Assembly: GCA_052388455.1 (NCBI GenBank)
Contig: JBQTIA010000005.1
Coordinates: forward strand, 26,866 to 90,865
Direction: 5' to 3'
DNA: 64,000 bases
Origin: CAZSNH01 sp052388455
GTDB taxonomy: Bacteria > Pseudomonadota > Alphaproteobacteria > Rhizobiales > Hyphomicrobiaceae
Made by a program: the position numbers and the translations under genes. Under the pieces are notes generated by a model. The model did no database searches. It was given only the letters and a program-made list of their open reading frames with translations, and was not told the origin of the DNA. Positions 18,959 to 27,115 of the stretch are shown piece by piece (positions within the stretch are counted from its first letter, which is position 1; each line of letters begins with the position of its first letter).

Positions 18959-19540
18959 TCAGGGCCGCGACTGGCAGGGGAGCGCGCTGACGTTGGCCAG
19001 TCCGAGTTGCTCCGGAAGGATCAGCGCATCGTCGCCGGGCGGTGCGGGCTTGGCCTCCGGATCGACGCAGCGCGGCACCTGGATTTTCAGGTTCGAGAAC
19101 ATCTGCATCGCCTGCCGGAAAAGCTGCCAGTCAGACCGCTTCAAAGGCCCCGTGAAAAACCAGGCGGACCGCGCGGGCGTGCGGGCGACGAAGGCGATCG
19201 CCTGTGCCAGCGTGTCCGGCCTTGCCTCGTCTATGCGCACCGGCACGAGCCGCGATCCGACGAGCGCCAGGGATCGCGCCATGGCCGCGGCGGAAGTGTC
19301 CATGGTCTGGGTAAAGGGTCGCGCGTCGTTGTCGACGAAGTCCCAGCCGATCAACTCGCCTTCTCCATCGCGGGCGAGCGCGCTGGCGATGTCGCCTCGG
19401 GTGTAGTCGATCCCGGAGCCGATCAGGGCGACGGCCGGGCCGCCGGGGTCGCGGCCGAGCGGCACGGGCGGATCGCCGGCCGCTGATGCTGCGGCGGATA
19501 AGGCCGTCGTAAACGCAAGGACGCCAGCGGTTGTTCTCAC
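18959..19540 (-). CDS. Secreted subtilase-like protein lacking the catalytic triad
   Basis: A 193-residue protein with a signal peptide (about residues 1-21). The mature part follows the peptidase S8 fold: VALIGSGIDYTRGDIA aligns with the catalytic-Asp strand (normally V-x-V-I-D-[ST]-G), then GWDFVDNDARPF, LVPVRI, and LGLANVSALP near the end. The catalytic Asp is Gly, the HGTHVAG region reads MDTSAAAMA, the oxyanion AGN region is replaced, and the chain ends before the catalytic Ser. It is therefore probably a non-enzymatic remnant or binding protein. The GTG at 19540 overlaps the mobB stop, so it is translationally coupled to mobB. Confidence 0.65.
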   Translation of the reverse strand: MRTTAGVLAFTTALSAAASAAGDPPVPLGRDPGGPAVALIGSGIDYTRGDIASALARDGEGELIGWDFVDNDARPFTQTMDTSAAAMARSLALVGSRLVPVRIDEARPDTLAQAIAFVARTPARSAWFFTGPLKRSDWQLFRQAMQMFSNLKIQVPRCVDPEAKPAPPGDDALILPEQLGLANVSALPCQSRP

Positions 19541-20154
19541 TCGCGGTCGTCCCGCGCCAACGGCCTCGAAGGGGATGTGTGCTTGCCGCTGGCGTCCGTG
19601 TCGCGGCGCCTCCGGCCGAGCGGGCCGATGGTCTCTTCGATGAGATCGGCTATTCCAACGACGTCGTCGAGCGAGAGCACGGGGACGGCGCGGACATTGG
19701 TTTCGGCCGCGACGGCGTGATCGGCAGCAATGGCGATGACCAGTTCATCGCTATTGGTCAGCGACCGCCGGTCGGACTGGGCGCTGCGGCGCGCCTCGAT
19801 CTTGCAGATCGGCGCCGACTTGTAGCCTTCGACGAGGATCAGGTCGGCCGGGGAGAGCCAGGAGATGACCTCCTCGAAATTCGGCTCCGGCTCCTCCCGC
19901 AGCTCGTGCACTATCGCCCACCGCTTGCCGCCGACGATGGCGACTTCGGACGCCCCGGCGCGCCGATGGCGGGCGCTGTCCGTTTCGCCGTCGTCCACCT
20001 GGAACTCGTGATGAGCGTGCTTCACCGTCGCGACCCTGAGTCCGCGGCGGGTGAACTCCTCGACCAGATGCACCGACAGCGTCGTCTTGCCGGATTTCTT
20101 CCAGCCGGCGATGCCGATGACGGGTGTTCGGGGATTGGAGGAGGAGCGGGTCAC
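19537..20154 (-). CDS. mobB: Molybdopterin-guanine dinucleotide synthesis protein MobB
   Basis: A 205-residue GTP-binding accessory protein of molybdenum cofactor synthesis. It shows the Walker A loop GWKKSGKTTL at the N-terminus, TVKHAHHEF, DSARHRRAGA, and LILVEGYKSAPICKIE, all typical of MobB. The extension at the C-terminus (charged, about 20 residues) is not conserved. GTG at 20154 is the likely start; a GTG at 20178 is also in frame. It lies directly after mobA and overlaps the next gene. Confidence 0.88.
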   Translation of the reverse strand: MTRSSSNPRTPVIGIAGWKKSGKTTLSVHLVEEFTRRGLRVATVKHAHHEFQVDDGETDSARHRRAGASEVAIVGGKRWAIVHELREEPEPNFEEVISWLSPADLILVEGYKSAPICKIEARRSAQSDRRSLTNSDELVIAIAADHAVAAETNVRAVPVLSLDDVVGIADLIEETIGPLGRRRRDTDASGKHTSPSRPLARDDRE

Positions 20155-20230
20155 GAGCGCCTTGGAGTTGAGTGTCACGGGACGGCCTAGGTGGCCACGA
20201 TTCTTGCGGCTACGAGCCTGATGGGCGGCG

Positions 20231-20914
20231 TCACGTTTGCAACAACCGGCGCGCTTCGTCCAGCTCTTCGGGCGTGTTGGCGTTGAAGAACGGGTCGACC
20301 TGCCGGCCGCCGATCTCGACGAACGAAAATGCGACCGGAACCGTTCCATGCCGGTCCGTCCAGGCGAGCACCTTGCGCACACCCGACCGCAGGGCCGCCT
20401 CCAGGTCGTCGGCCAGATGGACCGGCCACAGTCCGATCACAGGATGCAGTTCGCCACCGGAGGAGGCGAGCGCGATAAGGCCGGTGCCGGAGGCGGGAGA
20501 GGTGCCAGTCGAGGCTTCCCTCTGGGCCTGCAACGCCGCATCGAGCCGCGCAACGAGGTCGGCCGGCAGGAAGGGCGCGTCGGCGGACACGCTGGCGACA
20601 TGAGTGGCGCCGGGCGCGTTGGCAACCGACCAGCGCATCCCGGCCAGCACGCCCGCCAGCGGTCCGACGAACCCTTCGATGGTGTCGGGGACGACGGGGA
20701 GCCCGAAAGCCGCGAACCGCCCCGCATCACCGTTGGCATTGATGACCATTCTGCCGGTCTGCGGCGCCAGCCGGCGGATGACGTGTGTCAGCATCGGCTG
20801 GCCGGCGAGATCGAGGAGCCCCTTGTCGCCGCTCCCACTGCTGAACGCCGCCGCCATCCGCCGCGACAACCCTCCGGCGAGAATGAGCCCCGTGACTCTT
20901 TGATGCTTGTTCAC
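20231..20914 (-). CDS. mobA: Molybdenum cofactor guanylyltransferase MobA
   Basis: A 227-residue nucleotidyltransferase that links GMP to molybdopterin. The N-terminal signature LAGGLSRRM is followed by DKGLLDLAGQPML with the GTP-binding Lys, GPLAGVLAGM, the metal-site Asp in SVSADAPFLP, and FFNANTPEELDEARRLL at the end. Between the signature and the Lys is a short Ser/Gly insertion (FSSGSG). It is the first gene of a mobA-mobB-S8-like unit, divergent from the MaoC gene. Confidence 0.93.
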   Translation of the reverse strand: MNKHQRVTGLILAGGLSRRMAAAFSSGSGDKGLLDLAGQPMLTHVIRRLAPQTGRMVINANGDAGRFAAFGLPVVPDTIEGFVGPLAGVLAGMRWSVANAPGATHVASVSADAPFLPADLVARLDAALQAQREASTGTSPASGTGLIALASSGGELHPVIGLWPVHLADDLEAALRSGVRKVLAWTDRHGTVPVAFSFVEIGGRQVDPFFNANTPEELDEARRLLQT

Positions 20915-20995
20915 GGCTGACTGTGATCCGTATATGCAGCGGAGTTCAAGCCCATTCCGGCGCGCCGAGACCCACCCCAGGAGACGTCATCCAAA

Positions 20996-21478
20996 ATGGC
21001 CAACCCGCTGCCCCGCGACTGCAAGTCCATCAACGACATCAAAGTCGGTGACGAGTTCCGTCAGTCCTACGTCATCACCGAAGCGGATGTGCAGAAGTTC
21101 GCCGAGATTTCCGGCGATTTCAATCCGGCCCACTTCAATGAGGACTACGCAAAGGGGACCGTGTTCAAGACCCGCATCGCACACGGCATGATCTCGGTCG
21201 CCAAGTTCAGCGGCATCTTCGGCATGGACCTGCCGGGCCTCGGTGCGATCTGGGGCGGCCAGTCGGTGAAGTTCCTCGCGCCAGTTCCTTTGAACGTTCC
21301 CCACACGGCGATCGCGCGCGTCAAGGAAAAGGGTGACAAGAACGTCGTCTTCGAGTGCTGGGCCGAAGATGCATCCGGCAAGCGCGTTCTCGAAGGCGAG
21401 GGCGTGCTCTATCCGATCCCGCAGAAAGTCAAGGATGCCATGGTCGCCGGCGGAAAGCTCGAGCCGCTGCTGGCTTGA
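20996..21478 (+). CDS. MaoC-family (R)-specific enoyl-CoA hydratase
   Basis: A 160-residue single hot-dog domain. The hydratase-2 motif appears as SGDFNPAHFNEDYA (about residues 41-54) with the catalytic Asp and His, followed by RIAHGMISVAKFSGIFG and a PGLGAIWGGQSVKFLAPV strand. PhaJ-type members hydrate trans-2-enoyl-CoA to feed PHA or related pathways. Here Asn-Glu replaces the usual Asp after the catalytic His. There are no PHA genes beside it, so the physiological substrate is unknown. AGGAG lies upstream of the ATG. Confidence 0.85.
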   Translation: MANPLPRDCKSINDIKVGDEFRQSYVITEADVQKFAEISGDFNPAHFNEDYAKGTVFKTRIAHGMISVAKFSGIFGMDLPGLGAIWGGQSVKFLAPVPLNVPHTAIARVKEKGDKNVVFECWAEDASGKRVLEGEGVLYPIPQKVKDAMVAGGKLEPLLA

Positions 21479-21509
21479 GCTTCAACCCGCGGGCTAACGG
21501 CCGCCACCC

Positions 21510-21851
21510 TCACGCCGCCTCGCTCTCGTACAGATTGAGCGTGCCCCAGATGGCGATGTCGCCGGCGGTCATCGAGGCGGCGTTCTCTGCCAGGCCTTCG
21601 TCCAGCTCGCGCATTTCGTCGAGGCTGGTCACCGGCTGCATGTCTTCGATGCCTTCGACCGTCAAGCCTTCGTCCTTGGCCGTGCTCATGATCAGCTCGG
21701 TCGCTTCCTCCTCGCTGGTGGCGGCAACAGCGACCCAGCAGTAAGCGCCGTCGGCGTCGTCGTCCATGTGCTCGGATGGATTGATCTTGTGCACGTCGGC
21801 GAGGCCGGCCCACCAGGACTGACCGGGCGAAAGGCGAGGCAGATCAGACAT
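21510..21851 (-). CDS. Small acidic protein of unknown function
   Basis: A 113-residue cytosolic protein (no signal or membrane segment), strongly acidic. It contains SWWAGLADVHKINPSEHMDDDADGAYCW in part and a Glu-rich helix SEEEATELIMSTAKDEG. The start at 21851 (MSDLPRL) is preferred over a longer frame that runs into a palindromic repeat. I do not recognise the family. It is convergent with the MaoC gene, 31 bases away. Confidence 0.6.
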   Translation of the reverse strand: MSDLPRLSPGQSWWAGLADVHKINPSEHMDDDADGAYCWVAVAATSEEEATELIMSTAKDEGLTVEGIEDMQPVTSLDEMRELDEGLAENAASMTAGDIAIWGTLNLYESEAA

Positions 21852-21939
21852 GAACGTCTCCCGAAGGTTCGAATCGATAGCCAAAAAGATGACTGAACCG
21901 TTGCCGCCCGGCAAGCCGAGGGACGAGCAAAAGTCGCTA

Positions 21940-22008
21940 GTGTCCCGATCGCGAAGTCCGTCACAGACTTCCGCACGCTCCGAACGGACTTCGCGATCGA
22001 AAGGACAC
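21940..22008. repeat. Palindromic repeat A (CGAAGTCCG core)
   Basis: The left arm GTGTCC-CGATCGCGAAGTCCGT pairs with the right arm ACGGACTTCGCGATCG-AAA-GGACAC. The stem is 22 bp with a three-base bulge and a loop of about 22 bases. It shares the CGAAGTCCG core with the next repeat, 17 bases downstream. Confidence 0.8.
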
Positions 22009-22024
22009 CAGCAAGCCAATGATT

Positions 22025-22102
22025 CTAGTGTGATTCAGATTTCGAAGTCCGCCTCTCGGACAGCCGCAAAGTATGAAGCGGACTTCGAAATCATCACACT
22101 AG
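22025..22102. repeat. Palindromic repeat B (CGAAGTCCG core)
   Basis: The arms CTAGTGTGAT...TTCGAAGTCCGC and GCGGACTTCGAA...ATCACACTAG form a long stem with a three-base internal gap. With repeat A this makes a tandem pair of related large hairpins between the small acidic gene and the TRAP gene. The pair may be a REP/BIME-like unit. Nothing else is seen in this 345-base gap beyond the ribosome site of the next gene. Confidence 0.8.
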
Positions 22103-22197
22103 GCCGGCCGGCCGCAATTGGCTTTCGTCACGAGCGAGAGTATTGATTTCCGCGCTCGCAGCGAATGTTGCGCGGCCGGATTGCGGTGGAGGATGAG

Positions 22198-23310
22198 ATG
22201 GCCAGGATCGATCGCCGGCAGGTGTTGAAAACCGTGGGCGGCGGGCTGGCCGTGGCATCGGCCGCGCCGCTCGCCGCGCCTGCCATCGCCCAGACGGCGC
22301 CGAACCTCAAATGGCGGCTGACCTCCAGCTTCCCGAAATCCCTGGATACGATCCACGGCGCGGCGGAGGTGTTCTCCAAGGCCGTGCTGGAGATGACCGA
22401 CAACAAATTTCACATCCAGGTTTTCGCCCCGAACGAAATCGTCGGCGGTCTGCAGGCCATGGACGCGGTCGCCAACGGCACGGTCGAGGCCTGCCACACG
22501 GCTTCCTATTATTACTGGGGCAAGGACCCGACCTTCGCGCTCGCCACCGCCATTCCGTTCGGCCTCAACTGCCGGATGCAGAACGCCTGGATGTACGAAG
22601 GCGGCGGCATCGATCTGATGAACGACTTCTACAGGAAGTTCGGCATCTACGGGCTGCCCGGCGGCAACTCGGGCGCGCAGATGGGCGGCTGGTACAAGAA
22701 GGAGATCAATTCGGCGGACGACTGGAAGGGTCTGAAAATCCGCATCGGCGGCTTCGGAGGCGCGGCGATCTCGAAGCTCGGTGCGGTGCCCCAGCAGATT
22801 GCCGCGGGCGAAATCTATCAGGCACTCGAAAAGGGGACCATTGACGCGACGGAGTGGGTCGGGCCCTACGACGACGAAAAGCTCGGCTTCCAGCGGGTGG
22901 CCCGCAATTACTACTACCCCGGCTGGTGGGAAGGGCAGGCGATGCTGCACCTGTTCTTCAATCTCGAAAAGTGGAACGCGCTGCCGAAATCCTATCAGGC
23001 CATCGTCAGAAGCGCGGCGCAGACGGCCAACACCATCATGGTCGCCCGCTACGACATGCTGAACCCGGCCTCTCTCCGCAAGCTCGTCGCCACGGGCGCA
23101 GTTCTAAAGCCGTTCTCGGAAGAGGTTCTCGACGCCTGCTTCAAGGCATCGAACGCCGTCAACGACGAGTTCGCCGCCAAGAACGCCGATTTCAAAAAAG
23201 CCTATGAAGCGATGAAGGCCGTTCGCGCCGAAGGCTATCTCTGGTTCCAGCTCTCCGAGCACACCAGCGACACCTACATGATGATCCAGCAGCGAAAGGG
23301 CGGTGTGTGA
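22198..23310 (+). CDS. TakP-like TRAP transporter solute-binding protein
   Basis: A 370-residue DctP-family periplasmic binding protein. It has a twin-arginine-type leader (DRRQVLK, cut near PAIAQ). The mature part closely follows TakP, the 2-oxoacid-binding TRAP protein of Rhodobacter: WRLTSSFPKSLDTI, ACHTASYYYWGKDPTFALA, PGGNSGAQMGGWYKKEI, RIGGFGGA, EKGTIDATEWVGPYDDEK and YYYPGWWEG. The ATG at 22198 has GGAGG five bases upstream. The DctQ and DctM membrane subunits are absent on both sides, so it is an orphan binding protein here. The ligand is inferred from the TakP similarity only. Confidence 0.88.
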   Translation: MARIDRRQVLKTVGGGLAVASAAPLAAPAIAQTAPNLKWRLTSSFPKSLDTIHGAAEVFSKAVLEMTDNKFHIQVFAPNEIVGGLQAMDAVANGTVEACHTASYYYWGKDPTFALATAIPFGLNCRMQNAWMYEGGGIDLMNDFYRKFGIYGLPGGNSGAQMGGWYKKEINSADDWKGLKIRIGGFGGAAISKLGAVPQQIAAGEIYQALEKGTIDATEWVGPYDDEKLGFQRVARNYYYPGWWEGQAMLHLFFNLEKWNALPKSYQAIVRSAAQTANTIMVARYDMLNPASLRKLVATGAVLKPFSEEVLDACFKASNAVNDEFAAKNADFKKAYEAMKAVRAEGYLWFQLSEHTSDTYMMIQQRKGGV

Positions 23311-23586
23311 GGCGCCGGCTGCGGGGGCGAGGTACGGGCACAACCTCGCCGAGGATGACGTCGTTCTCGCTCCGCCGTGTTCCCTCTCGCGTTTCCCGCA
23401 CGCCGCGTCCTGCACGCGGCGATCCGGGATCTTTCGCGGCGGCAGGTGTGCTCCGGCTGTTGACAGGTATGGATCCCGGATCGCTGCGCTCCGCGCCGCG
23501 TCCGGGAAACGCCGGGGCGAGAAGCGCGCTCGATCGAGAATGACGACGTTTGTTGTTGAGTACTGGGTGTCGCTTTCGCGCGGGCC
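23311..23586. repeat. Long palindromic intergenic repeat (rhizobial type)
   Basis: No gene is supported. Inverted blocks are visible: GCGTTTCCCGCACGCCGCG (near 23391) faces CGCGTCCGGGAAACGCCGG (near 23495), and GGCGATCCGGGATC (near 23421) faces GGATCCCGGATCG (near 23470). The right end reads CGCTCGATCGAGAATGACGACG, closely matching the end of the repeat at 48304-48487. It probably forms a large hairpin between the convergent TRAP and ycnI genes. Confidence 0.65.
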
Positions 23587-24138
23587 TCAATGGTGCGAGT
23601 GATCGCCTTTCGGCGCGACGAGCTTGAGGCTCGCGGCCGGTGACTTGAGATCGTGGGCGCTTTGGCCCGCCGCCGGCACCTCGACCCAGCGGGTCTCTCC
23701 TTTTTCGCAGGTCTGCACGACGGGGAAAACCAATGTCTGGTCCGCCGACAGCTCCTTGGCGATGAAGGCCGAGACGACGAACTCGTCGTAGTGCTCGTCG
23801 TCGAGCGATCCGCCGGACCACGAGACGGTCTTGACGCCTTCGCTGAGCGTCATGCCGTGGTAGAACGCGTAGCCCTTGGCGTAGGCGCCCCTGGTCGTCG
23901 CGATCGTCCAGCCCGGCTTCGGCATCGGCTTCACCGCGATCACGCCTTCGGGGATCTCGACCGAAATTCCCGTCGTAGGCGAGCCCTGGCATCCGTGCGG
24001 CACCTTGAACACGGCTTTGTAGGCCTTGCCGGTCGTGGCTTCCGGCTGTTCCAGAACGACATGCGCAAGTGCTCCTCCGGTCGAACTCACCATCAGCCCA
24101 ACGCTTGCGAGAACGGCCAATCCAATCCTGGGTCTCAT
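23587..24138 (-). CDS. ycnI: YcnI-type copper-binding protein (DUF1775)
   Basis: A 183-residue secreted protein. The signal peptide is expected to be cut at ALA, exposing an N-terminal His (HVVLEQPEA). Copper-binding YcnI proteins coordinate copper with such an N-terminal His. The DUF1775 core follows with HGCQGSPTTGISVEIPEG and KPGWTI. The chain ends in HSHH. It is last in a reverse-strand unit after the TonB receptor and DUF2946 genes, a combination associated with copper handling. The start at 24138 has AGGA nine bases upstream; an ATG at 24177 is the alternative. The usual C-terminal membrane anchor is absent. Confidence 0.85.
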   Translation of the reverse strand: MRPRIGLAVLASVGLMVSSTGGALAHVVLEQPEATTGKAYKAVFKVPHGCQGSPTTGISVEIPEGVIAVKPMPKPGWTIATTRGAYAKGYAFYHGMTLSEGVKTVSWSGGSLDDEHYDEFVVSAFIAKELSADQTLVFPVVQTCEKGETRWVEVPAAGQSAHDLKSPAASLKLVAPKGDHSHH

Positions 24139-24170
24139 CTGTCCAATTCCTGATTTCGAATTCATGCCTC

Positions 24171-26510
24171 TCACCACTTCGCCTGCACGCCGCCGAACAC
24201 GGCAGCGCCGGTTCCGGGTTCGAAGAAGTTGCCGTCTACGCCGCCGAGGTCGCCGGCGACGCTCGCCGACGAGATGTAGGATTCGTCGAACAGGTTGCGC
24301 CCCTCGATGTAGGCCGAGAATTTCTCGCCCTCATAGCCGAGCTTGGCGCCCCAGATGGCATAGCCTTCGGTCTTCAAGGTATTGGCATTATCGATGTAAT
24401 AGGCCTCCGGAACCCATTCGACGTTGGGGCCGAAGAAGACGCCCGAGGGGTGCCGGTAGAGAAGTTCGGCGCGCATGAAGTGCCGCGGTGCGCCGGGCAG
24501 CTCGTTGTCGCCGAACACCTCGTCGCCGTCGAAGTGGAAGTCGTTGAGCGTGTAGGCGGTGTTCAGCCACAGCTTGTCGGGGTTGGGTCCGGCAGCGAAC
24601 ACGGACTGGATGATCGCCGCGCCGAATCCAAGCTCCACGCCCTGGTGAACCGTCTGGTCGGCGTTGGTGACCGCACAGGTGTTGGTGAAGAACGGAAACA
24701 CCAGCGTCAGGCACTGCAACTCGTCGTCGATCTCGGCGCGGTAGAGTGCAACATCCCAGTTGAAATTCTCGCGCTTGCCGCGCGTGCCGATCTCGTAGGT
24801 GATCGCCTCCTGGGCCTTGGACGTGAAGGCGCTGCCTCCAACCGTATTCTCGCCGAAGCTCGGGACCTCCGCGCTTTCGGAGACGTTGGCGAACACCTGC
24901 CAGCCGGGGTCGACATCCCAGAGAATGCCTGCCTTCGGGCTCCACAGGTCGAACGATTGCGAGCCTCCGACATCGCCGACGACGGAGAACACCACGTCAC
25001 GCTCGCGCGTCGCATAGAGGTATTGCAGCCCGGCGATCAGCGAGACGCTGGGAACCACCTCGAAGGCATTCTCGCCATAGACAGTGAAGTTTTCCGAACG
25101 GTCGTCCGTCTGCGACAGCAGGTTCAGCTTCTCGGCTCCCGGGCCGATGGCAAACTGCTGCGCGTCGACCTTGCCGTCGTGAAGGGTGGTGCCGATCAGG
25201 AAGCGGTTTTCGTGGCCGAAGATGGTGCGCTGGTCCACGAGCCGTGCAAAGCCGCCGTAGTCGTCGTAGACGTAGTCGAGCCAGCGGAAGATCGGGTGCT
25301 CGAGGTGGCGATCGACGTTGAAGGCTCCGAACTCCAGCGACGTGCCGGCCCCGAGCCGCAGTGTCGATTTGTTGGCGACACGCACCGTCTCGACGTTGCG
25401 CTGCCAGTCGTTGAGCTCGTTGATGAAGGCGGCCTTGGCCGGGTCACGGAGGGCCGTCTCTTTGGTCACCGCACCCGGAATGCGCTGCTCGATGTCGTTG
25501 GCGTTGACGTAGAAGCGCGTCTCCAAAGTCTCGGTGATCCGGTAGCCGATGTTGAGCGAGCCGCGCACGCTCTCGCCGTCGCTGTGGTCACGGTAGCCGT
25601 CCTGCTCCTGCCAGGTGCCGGTGATGGCGTAGTCGGCTGCTCCGGCAACGGCGCCTGACGAGGCCGAGACCTTGCGGAAGCCGAAGCTGCCGACGTCGAA
25701 GCGGGCGCCGAAGAGGTCGGAATCGTAGCCGGTCGGCATCACGAAATTGATGGCGCCGCCGAGCGAGTTGGCGCCGAAGCGCAGGGCGTTGGCGCCCTTG
25801 TAGACCTCGATGTAGCGGTAGGCGGTCGGGTCGATTTCCTGGAAATCGCCAAAGCCGTCGGCGGTGTTGATCGGAATGACGTCCATGTAGAGTTGCAGGC
25901 CGCGCAGGTGGAACTTGCGCGAAAGCCCCGATCCGAGGATCTAGAGCCGGCTGTCCTCACCCCACTTCGGCTGAACGAATACGCCGGGCACGTAATCGAG
26001 CGCGTCCTTGATGGTGACCGCCGGCGTCGACGACTTGTAGGCCGTGTCGGGCACCACCTCGACGGCGCCGGGCGTGCGCTCGATCTCGGCGGTGGCTTCC
26101 GCCGTCGTCGGAACGCCGAGGCTGCCCGAGCGCGTGCCCGGTGCGACGCTGCCGTCTCCGCCCTCTCCGTCGCCGGTCGTATCGGACTGACCCGAAACCG
26201 AAGCGGACGATGCCGACGCTTCGGCCTGAGGTGCCGACGCTGTGGCCGGCTTGGCCTTCGCCTTCGCCTGGGCCTTGGGTTTCGGAACCGGCTCGGCTTG
26301 CGCTGCGGGCGCGGCCGACTTCGGCCTCGATGCCGATTTCGTTTCGGGGGACGTGTCGACGACGACCGGAGGCAGCTGGGCGCCGGACTTGCCGTCGGGG
26401 CCGGCGGCGTTCTGGGCGCGGGCTGCGGTTACGGTCAGAACGAGCGCGGCGATCGACAGGGCGACGGCCGACGCGAAAGCTGGCGCATGGCGGCGCCAAT
26501 GGAACGACAT
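24171..26510 (-). pseudogene. TonB-dependent receptor interrupted by an in-frame amber codon
   Basis: Two open frames, 25941-26510 and 24171-25940, lie in the same frame and are separated only by TAG at 25941-25943. The first encodes a signal peptide (about residues 1-32), an Ala/Pro/Lys-rich linker and the start of the plug (VTIKDALDYVPGVFVQPKWGED). Without any gap, the second continues the plug (ILGSGLSRKFHLRGLQLYMD, GGAINFVMPTGYD) and the full beta-barrel to the terminal aromatic FGGVQAKW. Relatives carry a Ser at this point, so a single TCG to TAG change fits. AGGAG precedes the ATG at 26510. The neighbours suggest copper or another metal chelate as substrate. An ATG at 25886 would not give an exported protein. 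Sequencing error is an alternative. Confidence 0.88.
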
Positions 26511-26585
26511 CGGGAACTCCTGATGGGAACGTGCTCGCGCCGCCGGATTCAGGCGCGCGGGCGTCAATGGAAACGGGTCGTCGGA

Positions 26586-26966
26586 TCAGGAGATCGAAGG
26601 TGGGCCGCGGGCGGGCAGCGGCAGCTCGTTGCGGGTGCCGGGCAGACGTGGCGCGTGTGGAACGCCGGTGGCGACGAATGTGACGTTGACCGCCGGCATG
26701 GAGACCGGTGGCAGGGGCGGCGCGACGGCGACGGCCGCCGAGGCGGCGAAAGCGCAGAGCCCCGTGTCGGATGCCGCGGGCTTGGCCGGAGGCACTGGAT
26801 TGCCGTCGGCGTCGATGGTCATCAGCAGCGGGCCGTGACCCGTGCAGACGACGATCGTCATCTCTCCGCTGCCGTCGGCCGCCGGCGACAGCATGTAGCC
26901 GGTCGGCACGAGGCCGCGCACGGCCAACGCCAACACGAACAGCAGACTGAGCAGGCGTCGCAGCAT
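26586..26966 (-). CDS. DUF2946-family membrane-anchored protein
   Basis: A 126-residue protein with an N-terminal membrane segment (about residues 4-20). It then has the family signature VRGLVPTGYML, a VVCTGHGP box and a late GLCAFAAS box carrying the conserved Cys. The C-terminal half is Pro/Ala-rich. DUF2946 proteins are often encoded beside copper-related TonB receptors, which matches its place directly upstream of the broken receptor and ycnI. The ATG at 26966 has GAAGG six bases upstream; one at 26993 is in frame. The biochemical role is unknown. Confidence 0.75.
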   Translation of the reverse strand: MLRRLLSLLFVLALAVRGLVPTGYMLSPAADGSGEMTIVVCTGHGPLLMTIDADGNPVPPAKPAASDTGLCAFAASAAVAVAPPLPPVSMPAVNVTFVATGVPHAPRLPGTRNELPLPARGPPSIS

Positions 26967-27115
26967 CGATAGCCTTCGGGCCGGCGCGATCATCGACGCC
27001 AGCAATCCCGATTGATGTTGTCGGCCAAGTCTCGGATCGGCAATGCGATCAATCCGACGATGCCAAATTCGAGCACGTCGCGTGTCGCGAATGCCACATC
27101 TTGGCCGCCGCAGCG

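Noticed and set aside
25941..25943. Recoding of the amber codon (for example pyrrolysine) in the TonB receptor
   Set aside because: Nothing in the window supports a recoding system, relatives carry Ser here, and a one-base mutation is simpler.
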